In this document: one piece after another, positions 37,525-47,201 of the stretch | Layout of the letters: each line of letters begins with the position of its first letter | Position numbering within the stretch: position 1 is the first letter of the stretch | Origin: Sphingomonas sp. TZW2008 | GTDB taxonomy: Bacteria > Pseudomonadota > Alphaproteobacteria > Sphingomonadales > Sphingomonadaceae | Direction of reading: 5' to 3' | DNA length: 64,000 bases | Assembly: GCF_002117915.1 (NCBI RefSeq) | Contig: NZ_BDJB01000004.1 | Span: 156,050-220,049, forward strand | Notes under the pieces: generated by a model | The model's database searches: none | What the model saw: only the letters and a program-made list of their open reading frames with translations | Told to the model about the DNA's origin: nothing | Program-made: the position numbers and the translations under genes

Positions 37525-38340
37525 GTGCCCGAGCTCCCCGAAGTCGAGACCACCGTGCGCGGGCTGCGCCCCGTACTCGACGGCGCGGTCGTCGCCGCAA
37601 TCGAGACGCGCCGCGGCGACCTCAGGCGCCCATTCCCGCCCGAGCTGCGGCAGGTGATGACGGGCGCGCGGATCACAGCACTTGGGCGGCGCGCCAAATA
37701 CGGGCTGATCGACACCGATCGCGGGCAGACGATGATCTTCCACCTTGGCATGTCGGGGCGCTGGCGGCTCGATCCAGGCGAGCTGCTGCCGCACGACCAT
37801 CTGGTGATCGACACCGAAGCGGGACATCGCATCGCGCTCAACGATCCACGGCGCTTCGGCTCCGTCGATCTGTGGCCGAGCGATGAACTTACTCGCTTCC
37901 CAGCCTTCGCCGCGCTCGGTCCCGAGCCGCTCGGTCCGGAACTGACCGGGGCTTATCTTCACGCAGCGCTCGCCGGGCGGCGTGCGTCGATCAAGCTGAT
38001 GCTGCTCGACCAGCGGATCGTCGCCGGACTCGGCAATATCTACGTCTGCGAGGCGCTGCACCTCGCCCGGATATCGCCGCGGCGTGCGGCGGGGCGAATC
38101 GGGCTGGCGCGCCTCGACCGTCTGGTGGAGGCGATCCGCGCGGTGCTGCTGTCGGCGATCGAGGCGGGCGGATCGAGCTTGCGCGACTATGCGCGGCCCG
38201 ACGGCGAGCTCGGCTATTTCTCCAAGCAGTTCGCCGTCTATGGCCGCGAGGGCCAGCCGTGCGGCTGCGGCGGCACCGTCGCGCGCTACGCCGAAGGCGG
38301 ACGTTCGACCTTCTGGTGCCCGGCCTGCCAGCGTAGTTGA
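37525..38340 (+). CDS. mutM: Formamidopyrimidine-DNA glycosylase
   Basis: MutM removes 8-oxoguanine and ring-opened purines and nicks the abasic site. The start is set by function: a GTG at 37525 gives (M)PELPEVET, so that after Met removal Pro1 is the catalytic nucleophile. A GTG two codons earlier would block this. GGGGG lies 5 bases upstream. The 271-residue protein has Glu2, the Lys in GRRAKYGL, the ILDQR-like LLDQRIVAGLGNIYVCE block and the H2TH domain. The zinc finger is odd: the first cysteine pair reads PCGCGG (one residue between) rather than the usual CxxC, before TFWCPACQ. Confidence 0.95.
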   Translation: MPELPEVETTVRGLRPVLDGAVVAAIETRRGDLRRPFPPELRQVMTGARITALGRRAKYGLIDTDRGQTMIFHLGMSGRWRLDPGELLPHDHLVIDTEAGHRIALNDPRRFGSVDLWPSDELTRFPAFAALGPEPLGPELTGAYLHAALAGRRASIKLMLLDQRIVAGLGNIYVCEALHLARISPRRAAGRIGLARLDRLVEAIRAVLLSAIEAGGSSLRDYARPDGELGYFSKQFAVYGREGQPCGCGGTVARYAEGGRSTFWCPACQRS

Positions 38341-38433
38341 CGCTTTCGCCGAAGCGCTTTATGGGGCGCGGCTTCCAGGGCGATGGGTGTTCCCGCCGCC
38401 CTTTTTTCATCGACCGAGATTCGAGGACTGTAA

Positions 38434-38697
38434 ATGGCGAACACGCCGCAAGCGAAGAAGCGCATCCGCCGCAACCAGCGCCGGGCCGAGATCAATGGTG
38501 CGCGCGTCGGCCGCATCCGCACCTTCGTGAAGAAGGTGGAGGCAGCGCTCGCGGCGGGTGACAAGACGGCAGCGACGGCAGCGCTCGCGGCGGTCCAGCC
38601 CGAGCTGGCGCGCGGCGTCGCGCGCGGTGTGCTCCACCGCAACACCGCCAGCCGCAAGTTCTCGCGCCTGACCAAGCGGCTCTCCGCGCTCGCGTAA
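38434..38697 (+). CDS. rpsT: 30S ribosomal protein S20
   Basis: S20 binds 16S rRNA and is also known to bind ornithine decarboxylase. The 87 residues start [21 protein letters not shown], and the C-terminal [19 protein letters not shown] is typical. It sits between mutM and dnaA, an order common in sphingomonads. A strong intrinsic terminator follows 28 bases after the stop, separating it from dnaA. Confidence 0.97.
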   Translation: MANTPQAKKRIRRNQRRAEINGARVGRIRTFVKKVEAALAAGDKTAATAALAAVQPELARGVARGVLHRNTASRKFSRLTKRLSALA

Positions 38698-38725
38698 CCC
38701 GCGCGATCAGCGCCGGGATCGAAAG

Positions 38726-38754
38726 ACCCGCCGGTTCATTCCGGCGGGTTTTTT
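38726..38754 (+). terminator. Intrinsic terminator after rpsT
   Basis: ACCCGCCGG / CCGGCGGGT forms a perfect 9-bp stem with loop TTCATT, followed by a run of six T. This is a textbook terminator. Confidence 0.95.
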
Positions 38755-39104
38755 GTTGTCCGCGCCCCCCGATCAGGGAACCCAAGGATTTCCCGCGATT
38801 CGCGCGTGGCCGACGGCGCCGTGTTTCAGAATCCTGCAACGATCACAGTGACTTGTGAGATTTTCGACGGATTTGCGCGGCTGGAATCGAGTCAAGGCGG
38901 TATATTTCGGATTTGTGGCACGTCCCGGCCTTGATCGACTCATCGGCCTGTTCCTAAACCTTGGCGTGTCGCGACGGCTTCCTGCCTGACGCGCCCAAAT
39001 GAACCATCGTCGTAGCCGACCGTGGCGGGGGCCACATCGGGGGACTGTTTTTGCCGAATGCGAACAGGGTTGCGACGCACGTCGCGGCCTGAGGAGAGCC
39101 GCGC
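38755..39104 (+). other. dnaA upstream region without a gene
   Basis: These 350 bases hold no credible gene on either strand. They are less GC-rich in the middle (about 38820-38920) and should carry the dnaA promoter. I looked for DnaA boxes (TTATCCACA and close variants) and found none convincing, so there is no support here for an origin of replication. Confidence 0.5.
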
Positions 39105-40538
39105 GTGCCATTGAGCCAGTATCGAGTACCGCACGCGGAAAGCGACATCGCACGGGCTTGGGTGCGAGTTCGCACCAACCTGCGCGAGTCGGCGGGCGCG
39201 CGACTGTTCGATCAGTGGCTGAAGCCGATCGCGCTGGCGGAGACGGGCGAGAGCGATCGCGTGCGGCTGACGCTTCCGTCGGCGTTCATGACGAACTGGG
39301 TGCGCAACCACTATGCCGAGCGGCTGGTGCACGAGTTCCGTGCCATCGTGCCGGCGGTGCGCAGCGTCGTGATCGAGACGGCGAGCGAGGCGCCTGCGGT
39401 AGTTACGCTTTCCGCAGTCCCGGCGGCGCCTGCCGAGCCGGTTGCGGCAGCGGCGACGGCGACTGTGCTTGCGGCGCCGGTGGCAGGCCCCGTGGCGGCG
39501 CTGCCCGATGCGGAGCCCCCAGTGCTCGATCCACGTTTGACGTTCGACCGCTTCGTGGTCGACGCGTCGAACAAGGTCGCCTTCAACGCCGCGCGGCTGC
39601 TCGCCGAGCCGGGGCCGGTCCGCTTCAGTCCGCTGTTCCTCCATTCAAGCACCGGCCAGGGCAAGACGCATTTGATGCACGCAATCGGCCACGCGTTCCT
39701 CGCCGCCGAGCCGGGCGCGCGGGTGATCGCGATGTCGGCCGAGCGGTTCATGTTCGATTTCGTCGCTGCGCTACGCGCGCGTGACACGTTCGCGTTCAAG
39801 GCAAGGCTGCGCTCCGCGGATCTGCTGCTGATTGACGACCTCCAATTCATCGCCGGCAAGGACGCGACGCAGGAGGAATTCTTCCACACCGTCAACGAGA
39901 TAATGTCGGCAGGCAAGCGCCTCGTCATCTCTGCCGATCGATGCCCGCAGGCGCTCGAGGGCATCGAGCAGCGCATCGTGGGACGCATGGCGATCGGGCT
40001 GGTCGCCGACATCAAGGCGCCGTCGATCGATCTGCGCCGCGCGATCCTGCAGCGCAAGATCGCTGACCTGCCCGACGCGCGCGTGCCCGAGGACGTGCTC
40101 GACCTGCTCGCCGGACGGATCACCGGCAACATTCGCGAGCTCGAAGGCGCGCTCAACCGGATCGTCGCCTATGCGCAGCTGACCGGCGAAACGCTCGATC
40201 TCGATTTCGCGATCGCGACACTCGGCGACGTGCTGCGCGGCAGCCAGCGCCGCGTGACGATCGACGAGATCCAGAAGCTGGTTTCCACGCACTTCGACTT
40301 GACGCCGATGGACCTCATCTCCGCCCGTCGCGCCCGTGCGGTGGCGCGACCGCGGCAGATCGCGATGTATCTCGCCAAGCGATTGACGACGCGCTCGCTG
40401 CCCGAGATCGGGCGCAAGTTCGGCGGGCGTGATCATTCTACGGTGATCCATGCGGTGCGGCGAATCGAGGAGCTGCGCGACAGCGACCGCGATGTCGACG
40501 GCGCGGTGCGCACGTTGATGCGCGAGCTCGAGGGCTGA
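39105..40538 (+). CDS. dnaA: Chromosomal replication initiator protein DnaA
   Basis: DnaA is an AAA+ ATPase that opens oriC and recruits the helicase. The 477-residue protein starts with a GTG (39105), with GAGGAG 8 bases before it. Domain I is at about 10-90. An Ala/Pro-rich linker runs about 95-140. The AAA+ core has Walker A STGQGKTHLMHAIGH, Walker B LLLIDDLQFIAGK and the sensor RITGNIRELEGALNRI. Domain IV has the DNA-binding signature ...FGGRDHSTVIHAVRRIEEL. It ends 34 bases from the convergent giant glycosyltransferase gene. Confidence 0.97.
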   Translation: MPLSQYRVPHAESDIARAWVRVRTNLRESAGARLFDQWLKPIALAETGESDRVRLTLPSAFMTNWVRNHYAERLVHEFRAIVPAVRSVVIETASEAPAVVTLSAVPAAPAEPVAAAATATVLAAPVAGPVAALPDAEPPVLDPRLTFDRFVVDASNKVAFNAARLLAEPGPVRFSPLFLHSSTGQGKTHLMHAIGHAFLAAEPGARVIAMSAERFMFDFVAALRARDTFAFKARLRSADLLLIDDLQFIAGKDATQEEFFHTVNEIMSAGKRLVISADRCPQALEGIEQRIVGRMAIGLVADIKAPSIDLRRAILQRKIADLPDARVPEDVLDLLAGRITGNIRELEGALNRIVAYAQLTGETLDLDFAIATLGDVLRGSQRRVTIDEIQKLVSTHFDLTPMDLISARRARAVARPRQIAMYLAKRLTTRSLPEIGRKFGGRDHSTVIHAVRRIEELRDSDRDVDGAVRTLMRELEG

Positions 40539-40572
40539 CGCGCCGCTTATGTTTAATGCGGTCCGCGCCTGC

Positions 40573-43500
40573 TCAGCGCGGCCTTAGAAACATGCTCCCT
40601 GGCCGGGCAGCGATTGCATCGTAGAGTATCTGATCGAGCGCATTATAGGCGTCAATCGCCTCACGATCCTCGTCCGACAGCGCTTCGTCGTGGCGCGACA
40701 CGTTGAAGCGCGGCACAGTGCCGATGGTATCGAGGCCGATCGCGGCGCCGAAGCCGGCGAGATGCTCCGCTAGTCGATCCTGCAATCCGACGAAGACGAA
40801 GTCGCGTTCGATGATGGCGAGCGCGCGGTCGACCTTCGCCCAATCGCGATCGGGATCAAGCTCTGGCAAGGCGGCAAGTGCGCGCGTGTCGCCGTGCCAC
40901 AGCGCCGGCGGTAGCCGGAAGCCGGCATAGCGGGGGAAACGACCATCGATCGCCGACCAGGGCACAGTCTCGGGCGGCTCGCCGAGGATTTTGGCGAGCA
41001 TCAGATTGGCAGGAATGACGCCCCGACGCACGAGCGCGGCGAGCGGCAGATCGGCAAGGGGGGTATCCTTGAGCGGGGCGTTGGGCGGCTCGACGAGGAA
41101 GCCGTGGTGCGAGCGCACGCGCTCCCGCGGATCGCGTAGCACCGTCGCATAGTCGCAGGTCCAACCGACCGCGTCGCCGAAGCCGTGGCTGATATGCGCG
41201 ACCAGCAGCTCCGCATTTGCGAGCCGCGGGCGTAGCCGGGCGGCCGTCGCGGCGTCGCCCGCCTGTCCCTCAACGAGGGCACGCGCGCCCAGCGTCAACA
41301 CCGCTCGATCCGGCAGGACGCGTGCGAAGACTTCGCGTACGCTTGTTCCGGCCGTCTTGGGCGTGTGGATGAAGGCGATCGGCCGCGCATCAGCGCGAGC
41401 GTAGCGCCGGGCACCGCCGCGCGCGCCCTGTGGCCTGCGTGCGAGCAGGCTCGCGGGGCCGCGGCGGCGCGTCGCCTCCGCCACGACGCTGCCCCAGCGA
41501 TCGTCGATCGCCGTTTCGAGATAACGCCCCTCGAACCAGCCGAGATGTTGCAGGAAGCGCGCGCCTTCCGTGTCGCCGCGCAGCCGTCCGCGTGTCGCGC
41601 TCTCCTTGTGGATCAATTCGACGTGCGGCGAGCAGATCGATGGCAGTGCGAGCCGCTCGGCGACACGCAGGCAGAAATCGATGTCGTTGAAACCGAGCGG
41701 GAACAGCTCGTCGAAGCCGCCGACCGCCTCGAACACGTGGCGGCGCACCATCAGGCACGCGCCCGTTACTGCCGACTGAGTGCGCAACGAGCGCAGATAG
41801 AACCCCGCCTCGCCGCGCGGCGTACCGCGGAACGGGTGCAGCGGGCTGCCGCGCGCCGAGAAGGCGACGCCGCCGTGCTGGATCGTGCCGTCGGGAAACC
41901 ACAAGGTACCGCCCGCGACGCCGACATCGGCGCGGGTCGCCAGCGCGACGAGTTCGGCAAGCCAGCGTTCGGACACGATCTCCATGTCGTTGTTGAGAAA
42001 GCAGAGGAGATCGGCGTCGGTAACGGCGGCGGCCAGATTGTTGAGACGCGACCAGTTGAAGGGGCCGTCATCGCGGAGCACGCGCACCATCCCGTTCGCC
42101 GAGAGCCAATCGAGATAGTCGAGCGTCTTGGCGTCCTGCGATCCATTGTCGACGACGATCAGTTCGTATGATCGATAGTCGGTCCGCTCCAGGATCGATC
42201 CGATGCAGCTGGCAAGAAGATCCCGCCGGTCGCGCGTCGGCACGATCAGTGCCACGCGCGGAGGAACGGGCGGCGGCAGGGCATGCACGGCGAAGCCCGG
42301 GGCATCGTGCAGCTTGATCGTTCGCCAGCCGTTCGGGGAGGGCGGGACAGGGGCGGCTAACGGCGCATCGAGCGCGTCATGTGACACGGTGCGGTGAAAC
42401 AGGACGTGCGGGATATGCGCGATCGCGCCGGCTGGCAGCTGCGCCGTCAGCCGAGCTGCGATATCATGGCGGGCAAGATCATCGAGCGTCCAGCCCAGAT
42501 CGGTGAGAAGCGAGGCGCGTAGGGCAGGAACTGTGGCCAGCGCTGGCTGCGCACGCGCGAAGAAGGGGTCGGGCTCAGGCAGGAATACGCGTTCGTAGCG
42601 CGCTCCCGCAGACCCGCAGTGATCGAAATCGGCATAAACCCATGCGGCAGTCGGATTGCGCATCAGTTCTCCTGCCAGGAACAGGAGCGCATGATCGGCG
42701 AGACAGCCGATCCGTTCGTGCCATGGCACGACGATCTCGCAATCAGGCGGGATCGTGCCCGCGCCGTTACGGTCGGGTTCGACCATCGTCCAACGTGGAT
42801 ACGGCTGGCGCACTAGCCATTCTCGCGCCGCTTCGGCATCTCCGCCGGTGAGCAGGATGGCGATTCGCGGAACATGCCGCCACGCCTCCAGGCCCACGCT
42901 GGCAATCGCCTCCGCCGGGGTTACGAACGTGTCCTGAGCGCGCGCCCAGGCGGCGTAGGCCGTACGATTAATCTGTTGCGCCTCGTCCGCCAGAACCGAT
43001 CGAAGTGCCTGCTCGGCGTCCTTGTCGAGCGTGAGCGGATCGAGCACGTCGAGCGTCACGGCGGTGCTCTGGGCAACCTCACCGCGGCTGCGCTGCGCAT
43101 CGCCGAGCAGATCAGCGATGATGTCGAGCGTGTATCGCCCGGCAACCTCCGGTGGGCTGATATCAAGCGCGACGACGCAGGACTCGCCGGGATCGAGCGG
43201 GTAGGGGAGAGGGGCGACCACGCCGTCGCGGATTGCCGTGCCGTCGCGCGGCTGGCGGCGCCAGCGCGCACGCAGTTGCATACGGCCCGGCCCGCTTGCC
43301 TCGAGCCGAGCGCCCCCTTCGTTGTGAACCGTGACCGAGCACACCGACGCCAGCCCGGCGATCAGCTGGGTACCTGGTGGCGTGATGTCGATGCGCCAAG
43401 GTGCGCGTGTGACGTTTTTCGGGCGACGGACAACGATCGCGAAGGTTCGCCGCGCGACGCGGAACGTGCGCCCGCGTGCGAAGGACAGACCGGGTCCGAG

Positions 43501-44070
43501 CGTTGGGACGCACGTGGCCGCGATATCCCCCGGTGCGTCGGGAACGACCACCCTTAACGCTATGGACGCGCTGCCCCCTGGCGCAATCGAGGCGGGGAGG
43601 CTGAAGGTGTGTGCCGTGCCGCCAAGGTCGAGCCGCAGCATCAAGCCATTGGGGCCAGACGACCATTGGTGACGCGAAGCATTGTTCAGCGTGATGTTGA
43701 GTACCGTCTCGGCGCCCGCAACAAGATCGTCGGCTGGATCGTCAAAGCTGATCGAACCGAGCGCATAATCGGTGAGCTCGGGTGCGATTGCCGGGAGGTC
43801 GACGGCGAAGTCGGGGGCGCCACCGGACGTGTAATCGATCCGCACGGCGTGTAGCCCGTGTGGCGGTGGCGGCAAACGCTTGCGGATCCGACTTGGGGGG
43901 GCGCCCGTCAAATCGTACTTAGCGACCATCGTGACCGACGTACCGGCAACGTAGGCGATGCGGAGCCGACCGACACCGCCTGCGCGTGCAATGAAGCTGA
44001 GCAGCGCTTCGGGCGGCTCCAGATCAAGAACACGCTCGTAGCCGCTCGGCACGACAATCGTGGCGTCCAT
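40573..44070 (-). CDS. GT2 glycosyltransferase fused to a sulfotransferase, with beta-sandwich N-terminus
   Basis: This is a 1165-residue multidomain protein. Residues 1-390 have no catalytic motif but look like two or three beta-sandwich modules (for example VLNITLNNASRHQWSSG and CSVTVHNEGG, CARDB-like). Residues about 600-860 form a GT2 transferase: ALIVPTRDRRDLLASCIGSIL, IVVDNGSQD, FLNNDMEIVSERWL and GGFDELFPLGFNDIDFCLR. Residues about 895-1165 carry a sulfotransferase: the 5'-phosphosulfate loop FIHTPKTAGTSVREVF and the 3'-phosphate motif VLRDPRERVRSHH. So one polypeptide may both add a sugar and sulfate it. No signal peptide is seen, so it should act in the cytoplasm. It diverges from a second giant transferase, with about 190 bases between the starts. 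The acceptor is unknown. Confidence 0.85.
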   Translation of the reverse strand: MDATIVVPSGYERVLDLEPPEALLSFIARAGGVGRLRIAYVAGTSVTMVAKYDLTGAPPSRIRKRLPPPPHGLHAVRIDYTSGGAPDFAVDLPAIAPELTDYALGSISFDDPADDLVAGAETVLNITLNNASRHQWSSGPNGLMLRLDLGGTAHTFSLPASIAPGGSASIALRVVVPDAPGDIAATCVPTLGPGLSFARGRTFRVARRTFAIVVRRPKNVTRAPWRIDITPPGTQLIAGLASVCSVTVHNEGGARLEASGPGRMQLRARWRRQPRDGTAIRDGVVAPLPYPLDPGESCVVALDISPPEVAGRYTLDIIADLLGDAQRSRGEVAQSTAVTLDVLDPLTLDKDAEQALRSVLADEAQQINRTAYAAWARAQDTFVTPAEAIASVGLEAWRHVPRIAILLTGGDAEAAREWLVRQPYPRWTMVEPDRNGAGTIPPDCEIVVPWHERIGCLADHALLFLAGELMRNPTAAWVYADFDHCGSAGARYERVFLPEPDPFFARAQPALATVPALRASLLTDLGWTLDDLARHDIAARLTAQLPAGAIAHIPHVLFHRTVSHDALDAPLAAPVPPSPNGWRTIKLHDAPGFAVHALPPPVPPRVALIVPTRDRRDLLASCIGSILERTDYRSYELIVVDNGSQDAKTLDYLDWLSANGMVRVLRDDGPFNWSRLNNLAAAVTDADLLCFLNNDMEIVSERWLAELVALATRADVGVAGGTLWFPDGTIQHGGVAFSARGSPLHPFRGTPRGEAGFYLRSLRTQSAVTGACLMVRRHVFEAVGGFDELFPLGFNDIDFCLRVAERLALPSICSPHVELIHKESATRGRLRGDTEGARFLQHLGWFEGRYLETAIDDRWGSVVAEATRRRGPASLLARRPQGARGGARRYARADARPIAFIHTPKTAGTSVREVFARVLPDRAVLTLGARALVEGQAGDAATAARLRPRLANAELLVAHISHGFGDAVGWTCDYATVLRDPRERVRSHHGFLVEPPNAPLKDTPLADLPLAALVRRGVIPANLMLAKILGEPPETVPWSAIDGRFPRYAGFRLPPALWHGDTRALAALPELDPDRDWAKVDRALAIIERDFVFVGLQDRLAEHLAGFGAAIGLDTIGTVPRFNVSRHDEALSDEDREAIDAYNALDQILYDAIAARPGSMFLRPR

Positions 44071-44258
44071 CGATCCCCTTCGTCCGGCTGCTTGCCCGCG
44101 TTGCTAGGCGCTTACCGTCAGCACGTCCACATCGCGGCATGGCGCGAGATCCGCCGCTGAATGGTGGCGAGCGGCGCTGCTGTCTTGACTTCGCGGCCCG
44201 ACGCCGCGGAAGAGCGGGGCGGGGCCGGGCCGGTTGGCGCGGCGGGGAAGGACGGTTG

Positions 44259-47201
44259 GTGGCAGAACGGGCGCCGGGGCAGCGGGACAGGAGCGAAATT
44301 CGCCAGTGGATGGTGGATCGGTTCGACGCCGCTTTCTATCGCCGCCAGCTTCGCGCGGCGGGGATGACGGCGCCGCCTGCGCGCGCGCTGAAACATTATC
44401 TGGAGCAAGGATGGCAGGACGGGTTCGATCCGGCTCCCGACTTCTCCACCAACGCCTATCTCGAACAGCATGCAGCGGCACGCGCGGCGGGTTGCTCGCC
44501 CTTCGAGTTTCACGCCGCGATCGGGCGATTCGAGGAGTATCCGGTTGTGCCGTCCCGACACGGACGCGACGGCGAGGACGCTGATCAAGCCGAACGCGTC
44601 ATGGCCGAAGTACGCGCGCTATTCGACGAAGCGTTCTACCGCGCGCAATTGGCCGAAACGATCGAGGGCGACCCGCTCGATCATTACTTGCAGCACGGCT
44701 GGCGGCAGGGGCTCAATCCCTCGCCGTCGTTCGACACCGCTTATTACCTGAAACACAACCGCGACGTTGCGGAAGCTGGCCTCAATCCCTTTCTTCACTT
44801 CGTCCGCCACGGTCGCGCCGAGCGACGGCCGACGATGGTCGTGAAGGCTGAACACGCATCGCTCTCCGACCCGGTCTCGCCGGTTGCGCTCGTCCTCGAC
44901 GATCCGGGCGTGCCCAGCAACGATCCCGCCGGCGAGTTCTTCGATCCGCTGCATTATGCGTCGCAGCTCGATGCGGCGCCCACCGGCATGTCGCTCTACC
45001 GCCACTACAACGAAATCGGGTGGCGGCGCGGGCTGGACCCATCGGCGGCGTTCAGCACGCGATATTATCTCGATACCAATCCCGAAGTCGCCGCGGCCGG
45101 GATAAACCCGTTCCAGCATTGGGTGAACTACGGCCGGCACGAGAAGCGGCCGGCAGTCGCCTACTTCCGATCCCTGACGTTCGCGCCGCTGGTTTCGGTG
45201 ATCGTCCCGAATTTCAATCACGCGCGGTTCCTGCCGCAGCGGTTCGGATCGATCTTCGCCCAGACCTATCGCAACATCGAGCTGATCGTGCTCGATGATG
45301 CGTCGACGGACGATAGCCTCGCCGTGATCAATCGCGAGCTGGCGGATTGCCCGTTTCCCTACCGTACGGCCTTCAACGACATCGGCACCGGCAACCCATT
45401 CCGCCAATGGGAGCGCGGCATGGAGATGGCGAAAGGCGAGCTGATCTGGATCTGCGAGAGCGACGATTACGCCGAGCTCGATTTCCTCGAGCGGTTGGTG
45501 CCCGGTTTCGCTGAATTGTCGGTCAAGATGGCGCTGGGGCGGATCGAGTTCTGCCGCAGCGACGGCACGCCCATGGCGGGCATGGCCGGCTTTCGCGAGG
45601 CGGCGGAGCCGGGCATCTGGGACGAGCCGGTCTCGCGCCCCGCGGCGCACTGGTTCCACGGCGCCTTCGCCAAACGCAATATCGTTGCAAACGTCGGCGG
45701 GTGCGTCTTTCGTCGCCAAGCGGTTCCGCCTGCGATCTGGAACGAGGCGAGCAGATTCCGCATCGCGGGCGATTGGTATCTCTATATCCATCTGCTGGGC
45801 GGCGGGAAGCTTGCCTACTCGCCCGACGCGGTGAGCTATTTCCGCCAGCACGATGCCAACACGTCGGCGCGCAATTTCGACAAGCTGCATTATTACGATG
45901 AATGCTGGCAGGTGCAGCACGAGATCCGACGCCATTGGCTCGTCGGCGCGAATGCGACGGAGAGTTTCGTTGCCGATCTGGCGCACCAATATGCGCATTT
46001 CGAGGTCGCGGCGGAGCACGGCCCGTTCGACGCACGCTATGACCCGCGGACGTTACCGGCCGAGCCGGAGCCGCGGGCACGCCATGTTGTCATCGGTTTC
46101 CTCGGCTTCGAAACCGGTGGGGGCGAACTCTTCCCGCTGCTGCTGGCGAACCAATTGGCCGAAGATGGCGTGCCGGTCTCACTGCTGGCGGTAAACCTGA
46201 CCGATCGTAACGCCGACATGGTCGCGCGGCTCGACCCGCGCGTCGCGGTCTATGCGCGTGACGACGTCATCGCCGCTGGCCCGGCGGCATTTCTGCGCCG
46301 CGTCGGCGCCGCCGTGGTCCACTCGCACAGCGTGCTCATCGAGAATCTGTTCTTTGAGCGCGGCGCGATGCTTGATCAGCCATACGTCGTTTCAATGCAC
46401 GGGTCGCACAATCTGCCGGGCGGGGTGCTCGACACGCTGCTTTTCCGCGCGCTGCGCAACGTCGATTATTGGGTATATACGGCGGAGCGCAATCTGGATG
46501 TATTCGCCGGGATCCCACTTGACCGGGACAGGTTCCTCAAGCTGCCGAACGGGATGCCGCAGGACACGCGCGAGGGGGATGTATCGCGCGACAGCCTGGG
46601 TATCGGGGCGGACGCGATCGTCTTCACGTTCGTCGCGCGCGGTATCCAGCGCAAGGGATGGCGGGTCGCGGTCGAGGCGTTCAAGCTGCTGCGCGACCGG
46701 CACCCCGAGCGCGAGATGCACCTGCTGATGATCGGTGAGGGACGCTCGGCGGAGACGGCAAAGCGTCTCGCCGATGGCGCTGCTGCGATCCACTTCCTCG
46801 GCTACCAATCGTGTATCAACGCGATCTACCGTTTCTCCGACTGCGCGCTGGTGCCGACACGGTTCGAGGGTGAATCGTTCCCGTTGTGCGTGATCCAGGC
46901 GTTGCAGGAGGGATGCCCGGTGCTCGGCAACGACGTCGGCGAGATCCGCGATATGCTGACCTCGCCCGACGGAATCGCCGGTGCGGTGACGACGTCCATC
47001 CGCAACACGCGGGCGTTCACCGCGACCGTCGCCGACACGATGGCGCTGTTCCTCGATGCCGCGTTCCGGGAACGCGCGGCAGCGCTGACGCGCGCCGTCG
47101 CCGGTCGGTTCAGCATGGAAAAATGCGCGGCGACGTATCGCGACCTCTACGATCGCGCGATCGCCGCGCACGATAGCACCTCCGCGCGCGGTGCCGCATG
47201 A
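44259..47201 (+). CDS. GT2-GT4 glycosyltransferase with three N-terminal repeats
   Basis: From the GTG at 44259 (AAGGA 6 bases upstream) this protein has 980 residues. An ATG at 44139 would add 40 unlikely Arg/Gly-rich residues. Three repeats of about 80-90 residues open it, near 20-100, 115-195 and 220-310, each patterned FDxxxYxxQL...HYxxxGWxxGxxPxxxFxTxxYL. Next is a GT2 domain (about 310-560: VSVIVPNFNHARFLPQRFGSI, LDDASTDDS, ICESDDYAELDFLERL), then a GT4 domain (about 605-965: GFLGFETGGGELFPLLLANQL, HSHSVL, FVARGIQRKGWRVAVEAFKLL, EGESFPLCVIQALQEGCPVLGNDVGEI). Two transferases in one chain suggest alternating sugar addition. It is coupled by ATGA to the sulfotransferase-like gene downstream. 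Confidence 0.85.
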   Translation: MAERAPGQRDRSEIRQWMVDRFDAAFYRRQLRAAGMTAPPARALKHYLEQGWQDGFDPAPDFSTNAYLEQHAAARAAGCSPFEFHAAIGRFEEYPVVPSRHGRDGEDADQAERVMAEVRALFDEAFYRAQLAETIEGDPLDHYLQHGWRQGLNPSPSFDTAYYLKHNRDVAEAGLNPFLHFVRHGRAERRPTMVVKAEHASLSDPVSPVALVLDDPGVPSNDPAGEFFDPLHYASQLDAAPTGMSLYRHYNEIGWRRGLDPSAAFSTRYYLDTNPEVAAAGINPFQHWVNYGRHEKRPAVAYFRSLTFAPLVSVIVPNFNHARFLPQRFGSIFAQTYRNIELIVLDDASTDDSLAVINRELADCPFPYRTAFNDIGTGNPFRQWERGMEMAKGELIWICESDDYAELDFLERLVPGFAELSVKMALGRIEFCRSDGTPMAGMAGFREAAEPGIWDEPVSRPAAHWFHGAFAKRNIVANVGGCVFRRQAVPPAIWNEASRFRIAGDWYLYIHLLGGGKLAYSPDAVSYFRQHDANTSARNFDKLHYYDECWQVQHEIRRHWLVGANATESFVADLAHQYAHFEVAAEHGPFDARYDPRTLPAEPEPRARHVVIGFLGFETGGGELFPLLLANQLAEDGVPVSLLAVNLTDRNADMVARLDPRVAVYARDDVIAAGPAAFLRRVGAAVVHSHSVLIENLFFERGAMLDQPYVVSMHGSHNLPGGVLDTLLFRALRNVDYWVYTAERNLDVFAGIPLDRDRFLKLPNGMPQDTREGDVSRDSLGIGADAIVFTFVARGIQRKGWRVAVEAFKLLRDRHPEREMHLLMIGEGRSAETAKRLADGAAAIHFLGYQSCINAIYRFSDCALVPTRFEGESFPLCVIQALQEGCPVLGNDVGEIRDMLTSPDGIAGAVTTSIRNTRAFTATVADTMALFLDAAFRERAAALTRAVAGRFSMEKCAATYRDLYDRAIAAHDSTSARGAA

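Noticed and set aside
38755..39104. Origin of replication next to dnaA
   Set aside because: No convincing DnaA boxes or AT-rich unwinding element with repeats were found, and in alphaproteobacteria the origin is often elsewhere.
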